11,573 nt of DNA from an uncultured Oscillospiraceae bacterium (GCA_900540535.1 UQGM01000063.1:1-11573); one strand, 5' to 3'; positions 1 to 6,253 are shown, counted from the stretch's first letter. Translations and numbers: made by a program. Notes: generated by a model not told the origin, from the letters alone.

Positions 1-55
1 TATCGCTACCACTGGATTTTGAGTCCAGCACGTCTGCCAATTCCATCACACCGGC
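1..55 (-). tRNA. tRNA-Leu(CAA), 3' part cut by window edge
   Basis: Read on the minus strand, this is the 5' portion of a leucine tRNA. It starts with an acceptor arm GCCGGTG at 55-49, followed by T8 and G9, a D arm containing the TTGGCAGAC motif, and an anticodon stem CTGGA/TCCAG (28-24 with 16-12). The seven-base loop is CTCAAAA, which gives anticodon CAA at 21-19, reading UUG codons. After the anticodon arm, GTGGTAGCGATA looks like the start of a long variable arm, as expected for tRNA-Leu. The T arm and the 3' acceptor strand lie outside the window, so folding of the whole molecule cannot be checked. Confidence is high for a tRNA and for the leucine identity. Confidence 0.93.
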
Positions 56-70
56 ACATATAACTCTGTT

Positions 71-99
71 ATTATAACCTAAAGTCATTATAAAAGCAA
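71..99 (-). promoter_or_regulatory. Likely promoter of the tRNA-Leu gene
   Basis: On the minus strand a perfect TATAAT (76-71) is preceded by TTGCTT (99-94) with a 17-bp spacer. Transcription would start near 64, about nine bases before the mature tRNA 5' end, which suits a tRNA gene. The -10 is strong but the -35 matches only three of six consensus bases, so this is a plausible rather than certain call. A second TATAAT (92-87, minus) exists further upstream without a convincing -35. Confidence 0.5.
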
Positions 100-259
100 T
101 ACTGAATTTTAAAGTTTGTTATGTTTCGTTTTAAGTTATTAATAGCAACGGCTTAAATAGTTAATAATAAAATGAAATATTTATTGAAAAATGTAAAACG
201 TATATATCTCATTTTACCCCATTAGTCAAGATTAAAATAAGTAAAATTCATTTCCTCGT

Positions 260-293
260 ATCGACAAATTTGTTGCCGCAACATAATTATAAT
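260..293 (+). promoter_or_regulatory. Spo0A-type promoter of spoIIGA-sigE
   Basis: A perfect TATAAT lies at 288-293. Upstream, TCGACA at 261-266 matches TTGACA at five of six bases but is separated by 21 bp instead of 17. The same bases form ATCGACAAA (260-268), whose reverse complement TTTGTCGAT matches the Spo0A box TTTGTCRAA at eight of nine positions. In Bacillus subtilis the spoIIG promoter is known for an over-long spacer and Spo0A bound over the -35, so the arrangement fits a sigma-A promoter activated by phosphorylated Spo0A. A weaker box, TTAGTCAAG (222-230, seven of nine), lies near -74. The predicted start near 300 leaves a leader of about 18 bases carrying the ribosome binding site. 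The match is by eye; the regulator assignment is inference. Confidence 0.6.
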
Positions 294-318
294 ATTCATT
301 GTCAAGGGAGTGGTTTTA

Positions 319-1203
319 GTGAAGCAGGTTGTATATGTGGATATATTGCTTACCACTAATTTATTTGTTAATTACTTTCTTCTTCTATCATGCACAAAAC
401 TAATGAAAATTGAATCTAAGCGGCTTAGATTATTTTGCGGAGCGTTAGTTGGTGCTATTGCTTCTTTGGCAATTTTTTTGCCTCCAATGAATTTTTTTCT
501 TGGACTGATTTTTAAATTAGCTGTTTCTTTTTTTATTGTATACATATCCTTTGGATTAATCAAATTCAGCAGATTTATAAAAATGTTTATTTCCTTTATT
601 GCAGCAAACTTCATTTTTGCCGGAAGTATGATGGGATTATGGATTGCGTTTAAGCCAGGTGGAATGGTGATCAATAATAATGTTGTATATTTTGATATAA
701 GCGTACCTGTTTTAATAGGTTCTACTGTTGTTTGTTATGGAATTGTTGCTGTTGTTTCAAAGATTATTTCAAGGAAAAACTCCGCTGATATTATCTATAC
801 TGTAACAGTAACTTTTGATTCAGTATCGGTGACAGGAAAAGGATATTTGGATACAGGAAATGCCTTAACGGACTGTTTTTCTGGTTTTCCGGTGATTATA
901 GCAAATTTGGATTTTATTGCAAAACTATTTTTTGATGATGAAATCTCATATCTAAAAGAAAGCAGTGCTATTTTAAATGATGCAGGGAGACTCAAAAACA
1001 GGACGAGAATTATTCCTTTTGGAACAATAAAGGAACAGGGAATTTTGAGAGCTTTTAAACCAGATTACATAATTGTCGAAAAAAACAATCAAAAGATTTG
1101 CAAAACAGATGAAGTCTATGTTGCAGTAGGAATCAAAAATTTTAGTTCTTTTAACTGTGATGTTTTACTCAGTCCAAAAGTATTTGAATCCAAAGAAATG
1201 TAA
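319..1203 (+). CDS. spoIIGA: SpoIIGA, sigma-E processing aspartic protease
   Basis: SpoIIGA is the membrane-bound aspartic protease that cleaves the inhibitory pro-sequence from sigma-E in the mother cell once the sporulation septum forms. The N-terminal half shows about five hydrophobic segments (roughly residues 4-22, 39-57, 59-80, 86-108 and 127-147). The C-terminal half is soluble and carries the aspartyl-protease signature YLDTGNALTD, with the catalytic aspartate at residue 178 counted from this start. Later conserved-looking stretches are RIIPFGTI and FNCDVLLSPKVF. The length of 294 residues is typical. I chose GTG at 319 because AAGGGAG (304-310) sits eight bases upstream; the in-frame GTG at 310 would overlap that site. 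The gene is followed after 22 bases by the gene for its substrate, sigE, as in Bacillus and Clostridium. Identification rests on the DTG motif, the topology and this neighbour. Confidence 0.93.
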   Translation: MKQVVYVDILLTTNLFVNYFLLLSCTKLMKIESKRLRLFCGALVGAIASLAIFLPPMNFFLGLIFKLAVSFFIVYISFGLIKFSRFIKMFISFIAANFIFAGSMMGLWIAFKPGGMVINNNVVYFDISVPVLIGSTVVCYGIVAVVSKIISRKNSADIIYTVTVTFDSVSVTGKGYLDTGNALTDCFSGFPVIIANLDFIAKLFFDDEISYLKESSAILNDAGRLKNRTRIIPFGTIKEQGILRAFKPDYIIVEKNNQKICKTDEVYVAVGIKNFSSFNCDVLLSPKVFESKEM

Positions 1204-1225
1204 ACTGATGAAAAGAGGAATAAAT

Positions 1226-1945
1226 ATGAAAAGTAGTTTATTGATGCAGAAAATTTGTCAGCTTATGACGGCAATTAAAACCAGGCTGTTTTATGAAGAT
1301 GTGTTTTATGTAAATGGTCCGGAAAATTTACCGTCTCCTCTTTCAAAGCAGGAGGAAACCGAAATAATGAGAAGGATAGAGCAGGGCGATGAAAGCGCAA
1401 GAGAACCGCTGATTGTTCATAACTTAAGGCTGGTGGTTTACATAGCCAAAAAGTTTGAAAATTCAGGTGTCGGAGTGGAAGATCTTGTTTCTATAGGAAC
1501 GATAGGTCTTATAAAGGCAGTCAATACTTTTTGCCCGTCAAGAAATATAAAGCTTGCCACATATGCATCACGGTGCATAGAAAACGAAATACTGATGTAT
1601 CTTAGAAAAATTAACGGCATGAAAAGCGAAGTTTCAATTGATGAACCTTTGAATACAGATTGGGATGGAAATGAACTGTTGCTTTCGGATGTCTTAGGCA
1701 GTGATCCTGATATTGTAAATAGAGATATTGAACTGGAAGATGAAAAAAATCTGCTTACTGCCACACTTGAAAAACTCAATGGCAGAGAAAAGGTAATTAT
1801 GAAAATGCGATTTGGAATTGGAGGGGAAAAAGAACATACTCAAAAAGAGGTGGCGGATATTCTGGGAATATCGCAAAGCTATATTTCCAGACTGGAAAAA
1901 AAGATAATTCAGAGACTAAAAAAAGAATTGGAAAAAGTGTGCTGA
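1226..1945 (+). CDS. sigE: RNA polymerase sporulation sigma-E factor precursor
   Basis: Sigma-E directs the early mother-cell sporulation programme. The protein has 239 residues, the same length as the B. subtilis factor. Residues 1-29 form the hydrophobic/basic pro-sequence that keeps it inactive at the membrane; the stretch EDVFYVNG (24-31) corresponds to the processing region cut by SpoIIGA, encoded just upstream. Region 2 spans about 62-128 and includes the -10 recognition segment TYASRCIENEILMYLR (112-127). The segment SIDEPLNTDWDGNELLLSDV (137-156) is characteristic of this family. Region 4 spans about 183-235, with a helix-turn-helix around 205-228 (TQKEVADILGISQSYISRLE). ATG at 1226 is preceded by AGAGGA (1214-1219) with a six-base gap, and it alone reproduces the family N-terminus; an upstream in-frame ATG at 1157 overlaps spoIIGA and is rejected. 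The gene is co-transcribed with spoIIGA. Sigma-G is not encoded next, unlike in the classical spoIIG locus. Confidence 0.97.
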   Translation: MKSSLLMQKICQLMTAIKTRLFYEDVFYVNGPENLPSPLSKQEETEIMRRIEQGDESAREPLIVHNLRLVVYIAKKFENSGVGVEDLVSIGTIGLIKAVNTFCPSRNIKLATYASRCIENEILMYLRKINGMKSEVSIDEPLNTDWDGNELLLSDVLGSDPDIVNRDIELEDEKNLLTATLEKLNGREKVIMKMRFGIGGEKEHTQKEVADILGISQSYISRLEKKIIQRLKKELEKVC

Positions 1946-1961
1946 ACTGGGCAATACTATT

Positions 1962-1986
1962 GTTACAGTTTGCAACAAATTGTAAC
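1962..1986. other. Near-perfect stem-loop between sigE and the next operon
   Basis: GTTACAGTTTG (1962-1972) pairs with CAAATTGTAAC (1976-1986) across a CAA triloop: eleven pairs, one of them G-T. It begins 17 bases after the sigE stop and ends ten bases before the -35 of the next promoter. There is no clean T-run after it (CCAAATTGTTATT follows), so it is a weak terminator at best. It could equally be a protein-binding palindrome upstream of the next promoter. CAAATTGT recurs at 1976-1983 and 1988-1995. The pairing is seen directly; the role is open. Confidence 0.5.
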
Positions 1987-1996
1987 CAAATTGTTA

Positions 1997-2025
1997 TTGA
2001 AAGCCCTGCCTATATGTGATAAAAT
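1997..2025 (+). promoter_or_regulatory. Extended -10 promoter of the ComEA/MBOAT operon
   Basis: TTGAAA (1997-2002) and TAAAAT (2020-2025) are separated by exactly 17 bp, and TG one base before the -10 (2017-2018) makes an extended -10. This is a good housekeeping sigma-factor promoter with a start near 2032. It implies that the four following genes are transcribed separately from spoIIGA-sigE. It also argues against translation starting at the GTG at 2016, which lies inside the promoter. Confidence 0.65.
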
Positions 2026-2060
2026 TTTTACTGATAAAGAACATGAATGGATGTGTTTGC

Positions 2061-2468
2061 ATGGAAGAAGGCAGGGCAAAATACTTTATTTTATCCGCTT
2101 CTTTTCTTCTAATTGCAGCTCTGATTTTGTATAGAACATTTTCTGTGCCACTGCTTTTGCCGATAGAGAATTCTGAAACGTCTACATCGGCTCTTGTTTC
2201 TGTGTCCTCAGAAAATAGCTTTACGAGCAATGTTATTTCTTCAGAATTAAATACCGAAAGCAAATCTGACGGTAATGTATTGATAAATATAAACACCTGT
2301 AGTTATGAAGATCTCCTTTCCCTGAATGGTATAGGTCCAGTAAAAGCACAGGCAATAATTGAATACCGCTCTGTCAATGGCGGTTTTTCATCTATTGAAG
2401 AAATTACAAATGTAAGCGGAATCGGAGAAAAGACATTTGAATCCATTCGTAATTTCATTACTGTGTAA
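2061..2468 (+). CDS. Membrane-anchored ComEA-like helix-hairpin-helix protein
   Basis: This 135-residue protein has one N-terminal transmembrane helix (about 8-27), a Ser/Thr/Glu-rich flexible linker (about 35-72), and a C-terminal ComEA-type DNA-binding domain with two helix-hairpin-helix motifs. The first is around 85-103 (LLSLNGIGPVKAQAIIEYR) and the second around 115-133 (ITNVSGIGEKTFESIRNFI), preceded by the family hallmark ININTCSYEDL. ComEA is the DNA receptor outside the membrane in natural transformation, and the topology here predicts an extracytoplasmic DNA-binding domain. However, ComEB/ComEC are not neighbours; acyltransferase genes follow after 14 bases. The protein also lacks the SLBB-like segment found in many longer ComEA proteins. 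The ATG at 2061 is chosen because the GTG at 2016 is inside the promoter; the ATG at 2043 would add six residues and remains possible. A role in DNA uptake is inference. Confidence 0.82.
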   Translation: MEEGRAKYFILSASFLLIAALILYRTFSVPLLLPIENSETSTSALVSVSSENSFTSNVISSELNTESKSDGNVLININTCSYEDLLSLNGIGPVKAQAIIEYRSVNGGFSSIEEITNVSGIGEKTFESIRNFITV

Positions 2469-2482
2469 GGGAGAGAGTACAG

Positions 2483-3898
2483 ATGGTTTTTTCAAGTCTT
2501 AATTTCATTTACCTCTTTTTACCTATTTGCTTAGGGCTGTATTTTCTTATGCGCGGCATGAAAGCGAAGAATATTCTTTTGCTTATTATGTCGCTGCTTT
2601 TTTATGCCTGGGGCGAACCGGTATGGGTAATTCTTTTGATTTTCAGTGCCGTAGTTGACTATACCAACGGCTTGATTATCGAAAAGCACAGAAATCAGTG
2701 GCAAGCCAAAGCAGCACTTGTTGCGTCACTGATTATCAATCTTTCAATGCTTGGCGTCTTCAAGTATTCAGGTTTCTTTGTTGAAAATATAAATGCTGTT
2801 TTAGGAACAGGTATTCCTGTACCGACCTTTAATCTGCCAATAGGAATTTCGTTTTACACATTCCAGACAATCTCTTATACAGTAGATGTGTACAGAGATG
2901 AGGTTAAAGTTCAGCACTCCTTTGCAAACTTCTTATTGTTTGTATCTTTGTTCCCACAGCTTATTGCAGGTCCTATTCTCAGATATGCGGATATTGATGA
3001 GCAGATAGATAACAGAAGAACCACCTTACAGGGCTTTTCAGCCGGTATTACAAGATTTATGGCAGGACTCGGAAAAAAAGTTCTTCTGGCTAATCTTGCC
3101 GGTGAAATCACAACCAATCTTATAGGAAGTGATTTAGCAGGACTTTCTGTTGTAGGAGCTTGGACGGGTATTTTCTTCTATGCAATGCAGATTTACTTTG
3201 ACTTTTCCGGATATTCCGATATGGCAATCGGACTTGGCAAGATGTTTGGTTTCACTTATGTAGAAAACTTCAACTTCCCGTATATTTCAAAATCCATTAC
3301 AGAATTTTGGAGAAGATGGCATATTACTTTGAGTTCTTTCTTCCGTGACTATCTTTATATACCACTGGGAGGAAACAGAAGTCACTTTGTCAGAAATATG
3401 TTTATTGTTTGGCTTTTAACAGGTTTCTGGCATGGAGCAAGCTGGAACTTCATTCTTTGGGGACTTTATTACTTTGTATTCCTGATGCTTGAAAAGCTGT
3501 TTTTCCACAAGGTGCTTGACAGGCTTCCGTCGATATTCGGTCATATATATTCAATATTGATTATGTTAGTTGGCTGGGTATTCTTCTATTTTGATGATAT
3601 GTCAAGACTTGGTCATATGCTTAAACTTATGTTTGGTATCAGCGGTCAGCCGTTTATACTTTCAACAGATACTCTGCTGCTTAGAAATAACATCCTTCTC
3701 ATTATCCTTTTGGTTATTGCCTGCATACCGGTTTCTGTACTGGTCAAGAAATTGCTCGCATATGTCGCTCAAAGAGGAAAGGTTGCAAATACAGCTGTAG
3801 GACTTGTTACGGTTGTATATAATGTGGCTATGCTGTTTATATGTACAGCGGCTTTGGTTGGCAGCAGTTATAATCCGTTCCTTTATTTCAGATTCTAA
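2483..3898 (+). CDS. MBOAT family O-acyltransferase (AlgI/DltB-like)
   Basis: This is a polytopic membrane-bound O-acyltransferase of 471 residues. Members such as AlgI and DltB move acyl groups across the membrane onto extracellular polymers: acetyl in alginate systems, D-alanyl in teichoic acid systems. The family core is clear: ISFYTFQTISYTVDVYR (122-138), LFPQLIAGPI (156-165), YFDFSGYSDMAIGLG (238-252), EFWRRWHITLSSFFRDYLYI (274-293) and the active-site segment GFWHGASWNFILWG (314-327), with the presumed catalytic histidine at 317. About ten or more hydrophobic helices run through the protein. AAGGGAG (2467-2473), partly within the upstream stop, precedes ATG 2483 by nine bases. The next gene encodes a DHHW/AlgX-like protein, the usual partner in acetylation modules, and no DltA/DltC/DltD relatives are visible. 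O-acetylation of a surface polysaccharide is therefore more likely than D-alanylation. The actual polymer is unknown. Confidence 0.93.
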   Translation: MVFSSLNFIYLFLPICLGLYFLMRGMKAKNILLLIMSLLFYAWGEPVWVILLIFSAVVDYTNGLIIEKHRNQWQAKAALVASLIINLSMLGVFKYSGFFVENINAVLGTGIPVPTFNLPIGISFYTFQTISYTVDVYRDEVKVQHSFANFLLFVSLFPQLIAGPILRYADIDEQIDNRRTTLQGFSAGITRFMAGLGKKVLLANLAGEITTNLIGSDLAGLSVVGAWTGIFFYAMQIYFDFSGYSDMAIGLGKMFGFTYVENFNFPYISKSITEFWRRWHITLSSFFRDYLYIPLGGNRSHFVRNMFIVWLLTGFWHGASWNFILWGLYYFVFLMLEKLFFHKVLDRLPSIFGHIYSILIMLVGWVFFYFDDMSRLGHMLKLMFGISGQPFILSTDTLLLRNNILLIILLVIACIPVSVLVKKLLAYVAQRGKVANTAVGLVTVVYNVAMLFICTAALVGSSYNPFLYFRF

Positions 3899-3915
3899 AG
3901 AGGGAGGGTTGAAAA

Positions 3916-5406
3916 ATGAAAAAAAGATACGATATGCATGAATTTGATACACGAAATTTAAGAAATCCTTCCCCCTATACAAAAATACTGGAGGAGGAAA
4001 ACAAAAATAAAATTGCCAACGCATCTCGCAGAAAAAGAAATAAAGTTTCTAATGCAAAAGGAAATAATTATGCGGATTCAACGGTTCATCTTTTTTACAA
4101 GAATAAAGCAGTTGCATCTGCGGCAATAGCATTATTTATTCTTCCGATTCTGTTTTTAGGCTTGTATAGCGTTATGGATACCGATGCTACTGTTTCGGAA
4201 ACTGAAAAGAGAAATCTTAAGACCAGACCAGAATTCAGTTTCCAGGCTCTTTTTGCCGGAACCTATACAAAAGACTTTGAGGAATACTACGCAGATACCT
4301 TTCCTTTCCGTGACTTCTTCCTTAATATAAATAAGAAGATTACAACGCCTTTCACACAAAACCAGTCTGAAGATGGAATTTCTATTGTTCAGAAGCCTAA
4401 CGGAAGCGATCAGCTTGGTGGTGAGGCGGATATTTCAATGCCTCCTCAGGAGAATACTGAGCATACAACTGACACTCCTACAACCAAGCCTCAGGATAAT
4501 ATGGAAAACCACGAATATCAGCAGAGCGGATATATTATTCTCGATCACACGAGAAAAGCTGCTATGGAACTTTATACTGCCGATTCACGTATGAAGGATT
4601 ATTCAGCTGTTATTAATTCCTTTGCATCAAAGGTTCCAGATTCTCAGGTCTATGTTCTTCTTGCACCTACCTCACTGGAGTTTTACAGTGCTGAGAAGTA
4701 CCATACCGGAAACAAATCTGAGAAGAAAGGTATTCAGATGGCTTATGATGCTCTTAACAGCAACATTAAAACAGTTGATGCTTACAGCAAAATACAGCCT
4801 CATACAGATGAATATATTTACTTCCGTACTGACCACCACTGGACCGCACGAGGTGCATATTATGGATACACAGCCTTTACCGAGGTTGCCGGATTAACTC
4901 CAAAGCCTCTTTCAAGTTACCAGTCCGGTAAGATCGAAGGATTTGTAGGAAGCTATTATGGATTCACCCAAAGCGAAATGCTTAAGGAAAATCCTGATTA
5001 TGTTGAATATTTCCTTCCGCAGACACAGGCAACCGGTGTATATTCTTATGATGCGGCAATGACAAATCAAATCCCATTGGCTATCGTAAGAACACAGGTT
5101 GAGAATTCCAATAAATATCTTGCATTCATTCAGGGTGATACGCCTGTTGCGAAAATTACTACCGGAAATAAAAACGGTAAGAAGATTATTGTTGTAAAAG
5201 AATCCTATGGTAATGCTTTTGTTCCGTTCCTTATTGAAAATTACGAAGAGATTTATGTAACTGATCCGAGAAAGATAAGCATGGATCTTCCTGCTTTTGT
5301 AAAGGAACACGGTATACAGGATGTTCTTATGATAAACTACGTCTTTGCACCGTATAATAAAGGATATATGGATTCACTTAAGAAAATGGTTGGTTACAAT
5401 GGCTGA
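3916..5406 (+). CDS. DHHW family (AlgX/AlgJ-like) membrane-anchored protein
   Basis: This 496-residue protein belongs to the DHHW/AlgX-like SGNH-hydrolase group that works with MBOAT proteins in polysaccharide O-acetylation. A basic, Asn/Lys/Arg-rich cytoplasmic tail (1-63) leads to one transmembrane helix (about 64-85), so the catalytic domain lies outside the cell. SETEKRNLKTRPEFS (94-108) and FEEYYADTFPFRDFFLNIN (121-139) are typical of the family start. The name-giving DHHW is at 306-309 in TDHHWTARGAYYGY, supplying candidate Asp and His catalytic residues. VVKESYGNAFVPFL (426-439) carries the candidate nucleophile Ser430. Between about 148 and 205 is a polar Pro/Thr/Gln/Asn-rich stretch that looks disordered. 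The strong site AGGGAGG (3901-3907) precedes ATG 3916 by eight bases, and the MBOAT gene ends 17 bases upstream. The 3' end overlaps tcdA by eight bases. The probable role is acetyl transfer to, or binding of, an exported glycan, by analogy. Confidence 0.88.
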   Translation: MKKRYDMHEFDTRNLRNPSPYTKILEEENKNKIANASRRKRNKVSNAKGNNYADSTVHLFYKNKAVASAAIALFILPILFLGLYSVMDTDATVSETEKRNLKTRPEFSFQALFAGTYTKDFEEYYADTFPFRDFFLNINKKITTPFTQNQSEDGISIVQKPNGSDQLGGEADISMPPQENTEHTTDTPTTKPQDNMENHEYQQSGYIILDHTRKAAMELYTADSRMKDYSAVINSFASKVPDSQVYVLLAPTSLEFYSAEKYHTGNKSEKKGIQMAYDALNSNIKTVDAYSKIQPHTDEYIYFRTDHHWTARGAYYGYTAFTEVAGLTPKPLSSYQSGKIEGFVGSYYGFTQSEMLKENPDYVEYFLPQTQATGVYSYDAAMTNQIPLAIVRTQVENSNKYLAFIQGDTPVAKITTGNKNGKKIIVVKESYGNAFVPFLIENYEEIYVTDPRKISMDLPAFVKEHGIQDVLMINYVFAPYNKGYMDSLKKMVGYNG

Positions 5407-6109
5407 TAATACAGTAATTAACAGCGAATTTACACGTGAAATTTCGCTTATCGGTAAAGACGCTTTCGATAAACTTAGAGAAAGTACAGTTATGATTTTT
5501 GGTCTTGGCGGTGTAGGTTCTTATGCCGCCGAGGCTCTTGCCAGAGCCGGAATAGGAAAACTTGTCTTAGTGGATAGTGATAAGGTAGATATTACGAATA
5601 TTAACAGGCAGCTTTATGCACTTCATTCAACTGTTGGAATGAATAAAACTCAGGTAGCAGCTCAGCGTATTCACGATATTAATCCTCATTGTATAACACA
5701 GACCGTTACAGCTTTTTATAATGCAGGAGACGGAGATAAATTTTTCACTGATTCATACAGTTATGTAGTAGATGCGATTGATACAGTAAGCGCAAAAATA
5801 GATATTGCTGTTGAATGTGAAAAAAGAAAAATTCCATTAATTTCGTGTATGGGTACCGGAAATAAACTACATCCTGAACTTTTTGAAATTTGTGATATTT
5901 ATAAGACAAGTGTTTGTCCTCTTTGCCGTGTAATGAGAAAAGAGCTGAAAAATCGAAATGTTGTAAAGCTAAAGGTTGTTTATTCAAAAGAACAGCCACA
6001 GTCAAGCGATAAGCTTTCACGAGTTCCTGCAAGTGTTTCTTTCACTCCGCCGGTTGCCGGTATGATGCTGGCTGCTGAAGTTGTGAGAGATATTTGTCAA
6101 ATTAAATAA
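5399..6109 (+). CDS. tcdA: tRNA threonylcarbamoyladenosine dehydratase TcdA (ThiF/E1 family)
   Basis: TcdA (CsdL/YgdL) uses ATP to cyclise the t6A base at tRNA position 37 to ct6A in the cytoplasm. The 236-residue protein has the E1-like Rossmann fold: GLGGVGSYAAEALARAGIG (35-53, nucleotide loop), VLVDSDKVDITNINRQ (56-71) with the Asp and Asn-Arg residues typical of ThiF-type adenylating enzymes, then YVVDAIDTVSAKIDI (122-136). The length and the segment SVCPLCRVMRKELKNR (171-186) fit TcdA better than ThiF or MoeB, which lack the latter. ATG 5399 lies inside the end of the preceding gene and has no convincing ribosome binding site, suggesting translational coupling; it gives the family N-terminus (FTREISLIGKDAFDKL). 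An in-frame ATG at 5345 would extend far into the upstream gene and is rejected. The CPLC pair (Cys173, Cys176) is of unknown significance. Its function appears unrelated to its operon partners. Confidence 0.92.
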   Translation: MADNTVINSEFTREISLIGKDAFDKLRESTVMIFGLGGVGSYAAEALARAGIGKLVLVDSDKVDITNINRQLYALHSTVGMNKTQVAAQRIHDINPHCITQTVTAFYNAGDGDKFFTDSYSYVVDAIDTVSAKIDIAVECEKRKIPLISCMGTGNKLHPELFEICDIYKTSVCPLCRVMRKELKNRNVVKLKVVYSKEQPQSSDKLSRVPASVSFTPPVAGMMLAAEVVRDICQIK

Positions 6110-6124
6110 CAAATTGTTATTTTT
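6105..6124 (+). terminator. Weak first hairpin overlapping the tcdA stop codon
   Basis: AATAACAA (6105-6112) and TTGTTATT (6114-6121) form a perfect 8+8 inverted repeat around one base. A realistic RNA hairpin would use the outer six pairs with a five-base loop, followed by a run of T to 6124. It contains the tcdA stop codon (6107-6109). The stem is almost all A-U, so termination would be weak; the stronger hairpin follows immediately. Confidence 0.4.
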
Positions 6125-6155
6125 AAGCGGTTGTAAAAAATTACAACCGCTTTTT
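6125..6155 (+). terminator. Rho-independent terminator after tcdA
   Basis: AAGCGGTTGTAA (6125-6136) pairs perfectly with TTACAACCGCTT (6141-6152) across an AAAA loop and is followed by further T residues to 6155. It ends the ComEA/MBOAT/DHHW/tcdA unit. Because of the flanking A and T runs it may also work for transcripts arriving on the other strand. Confidence 0.88.
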
Positions 6156-6180
6156 GTGCATCTTTTTATAGGGTTCCCTG

Positions 6181-6209
6181 ATGAAAACATTATTCAAATA
6201 TGATATAAT
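6181..6209 (+). promoter_or_regulatory. Promoter of the alpha-mannosidase gene
   Basis: A perfect TATAAT (6204-6209) carries the extended -10 TG (6201-6202). ATGAAA (6181-6186), 17 bp upstream, matches the -35 consensus at four of six bases. A start near 6216 gives a 5' leader of about 54 bases containing an inverted repeat (6219-6253) and the ribosome binding site. It lies after a strong terminator, so the mannosidase gene is expressed on its own. Confidence 0.65.
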
Positions 6210-6218
6210 TCATACAAT

Positions 6219-6253
6219 TGATTTTATCGCATAAAACTTTAGGTATAAAATCA
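6219..6253. repeat. Inverted and direct repeats in the mannosidase leader
   Basis: TGATTTTAT (6219-6227) and ATAAAATCA (6245-6253) are perfect nine-base inverted copies 17 bases apart. A third copy of the core, ATAAAA at 6231-6236, lies three bases after TTTTAT (6222-6227), making a tight dyad TTTTAT-CGC-ATAAAA. The left arm can thus pair with either right-hand copy. The position just downstream of the predicted start and before AGGAGG (6257-6262) suits a repressor operator, or alternative leader hairpins. Repeats are seen directly; binding is not shown. Confidence 0.5.

Noticed and set aside
100..221. Possible small RNA or hidden gene in the AT-rich gap before spoIIGA
   Set aside because: I found no hairpin with a T-run, no ribosome binding site with a frame, and no repeated unit; it looks like plain AT-rich spacer.
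310..318. Earlier GTG start for SpoIIGA at 310
   Set aside because: It overlaps the AAGGGAG ribosome binding site; GTG 319 has proper spacing and gives the usual short N-terminus before the first membrane helix.
1157..1225. Upstream start for sigma-E inside spoIIGA
   Set aside because: It would add 23 residues without family similarity; ATG 1226 has a ribosome binding site and yields the exact family length.
2016..2060. GTG start at 2016 for the ComEA-like gene
   Set aside because: It lies inside the predicted -10 region, upstream of the expected transcription start.
1994..2296. Minus-strand open frame opposite the ComEA-like gene
   Set aside because: It is antisense to a well-supported helix-hairpin-helix gene, shows no recognisable domain, and has no promoter or ribosome binding site that I could find.
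3662..4024. Minus-strand frame across the MBOAT/DHHW junction, and other antisense frames within the long genes
   Set aside because: They are low-complexity shadows of strong plus-strand genes with no family resemblance.
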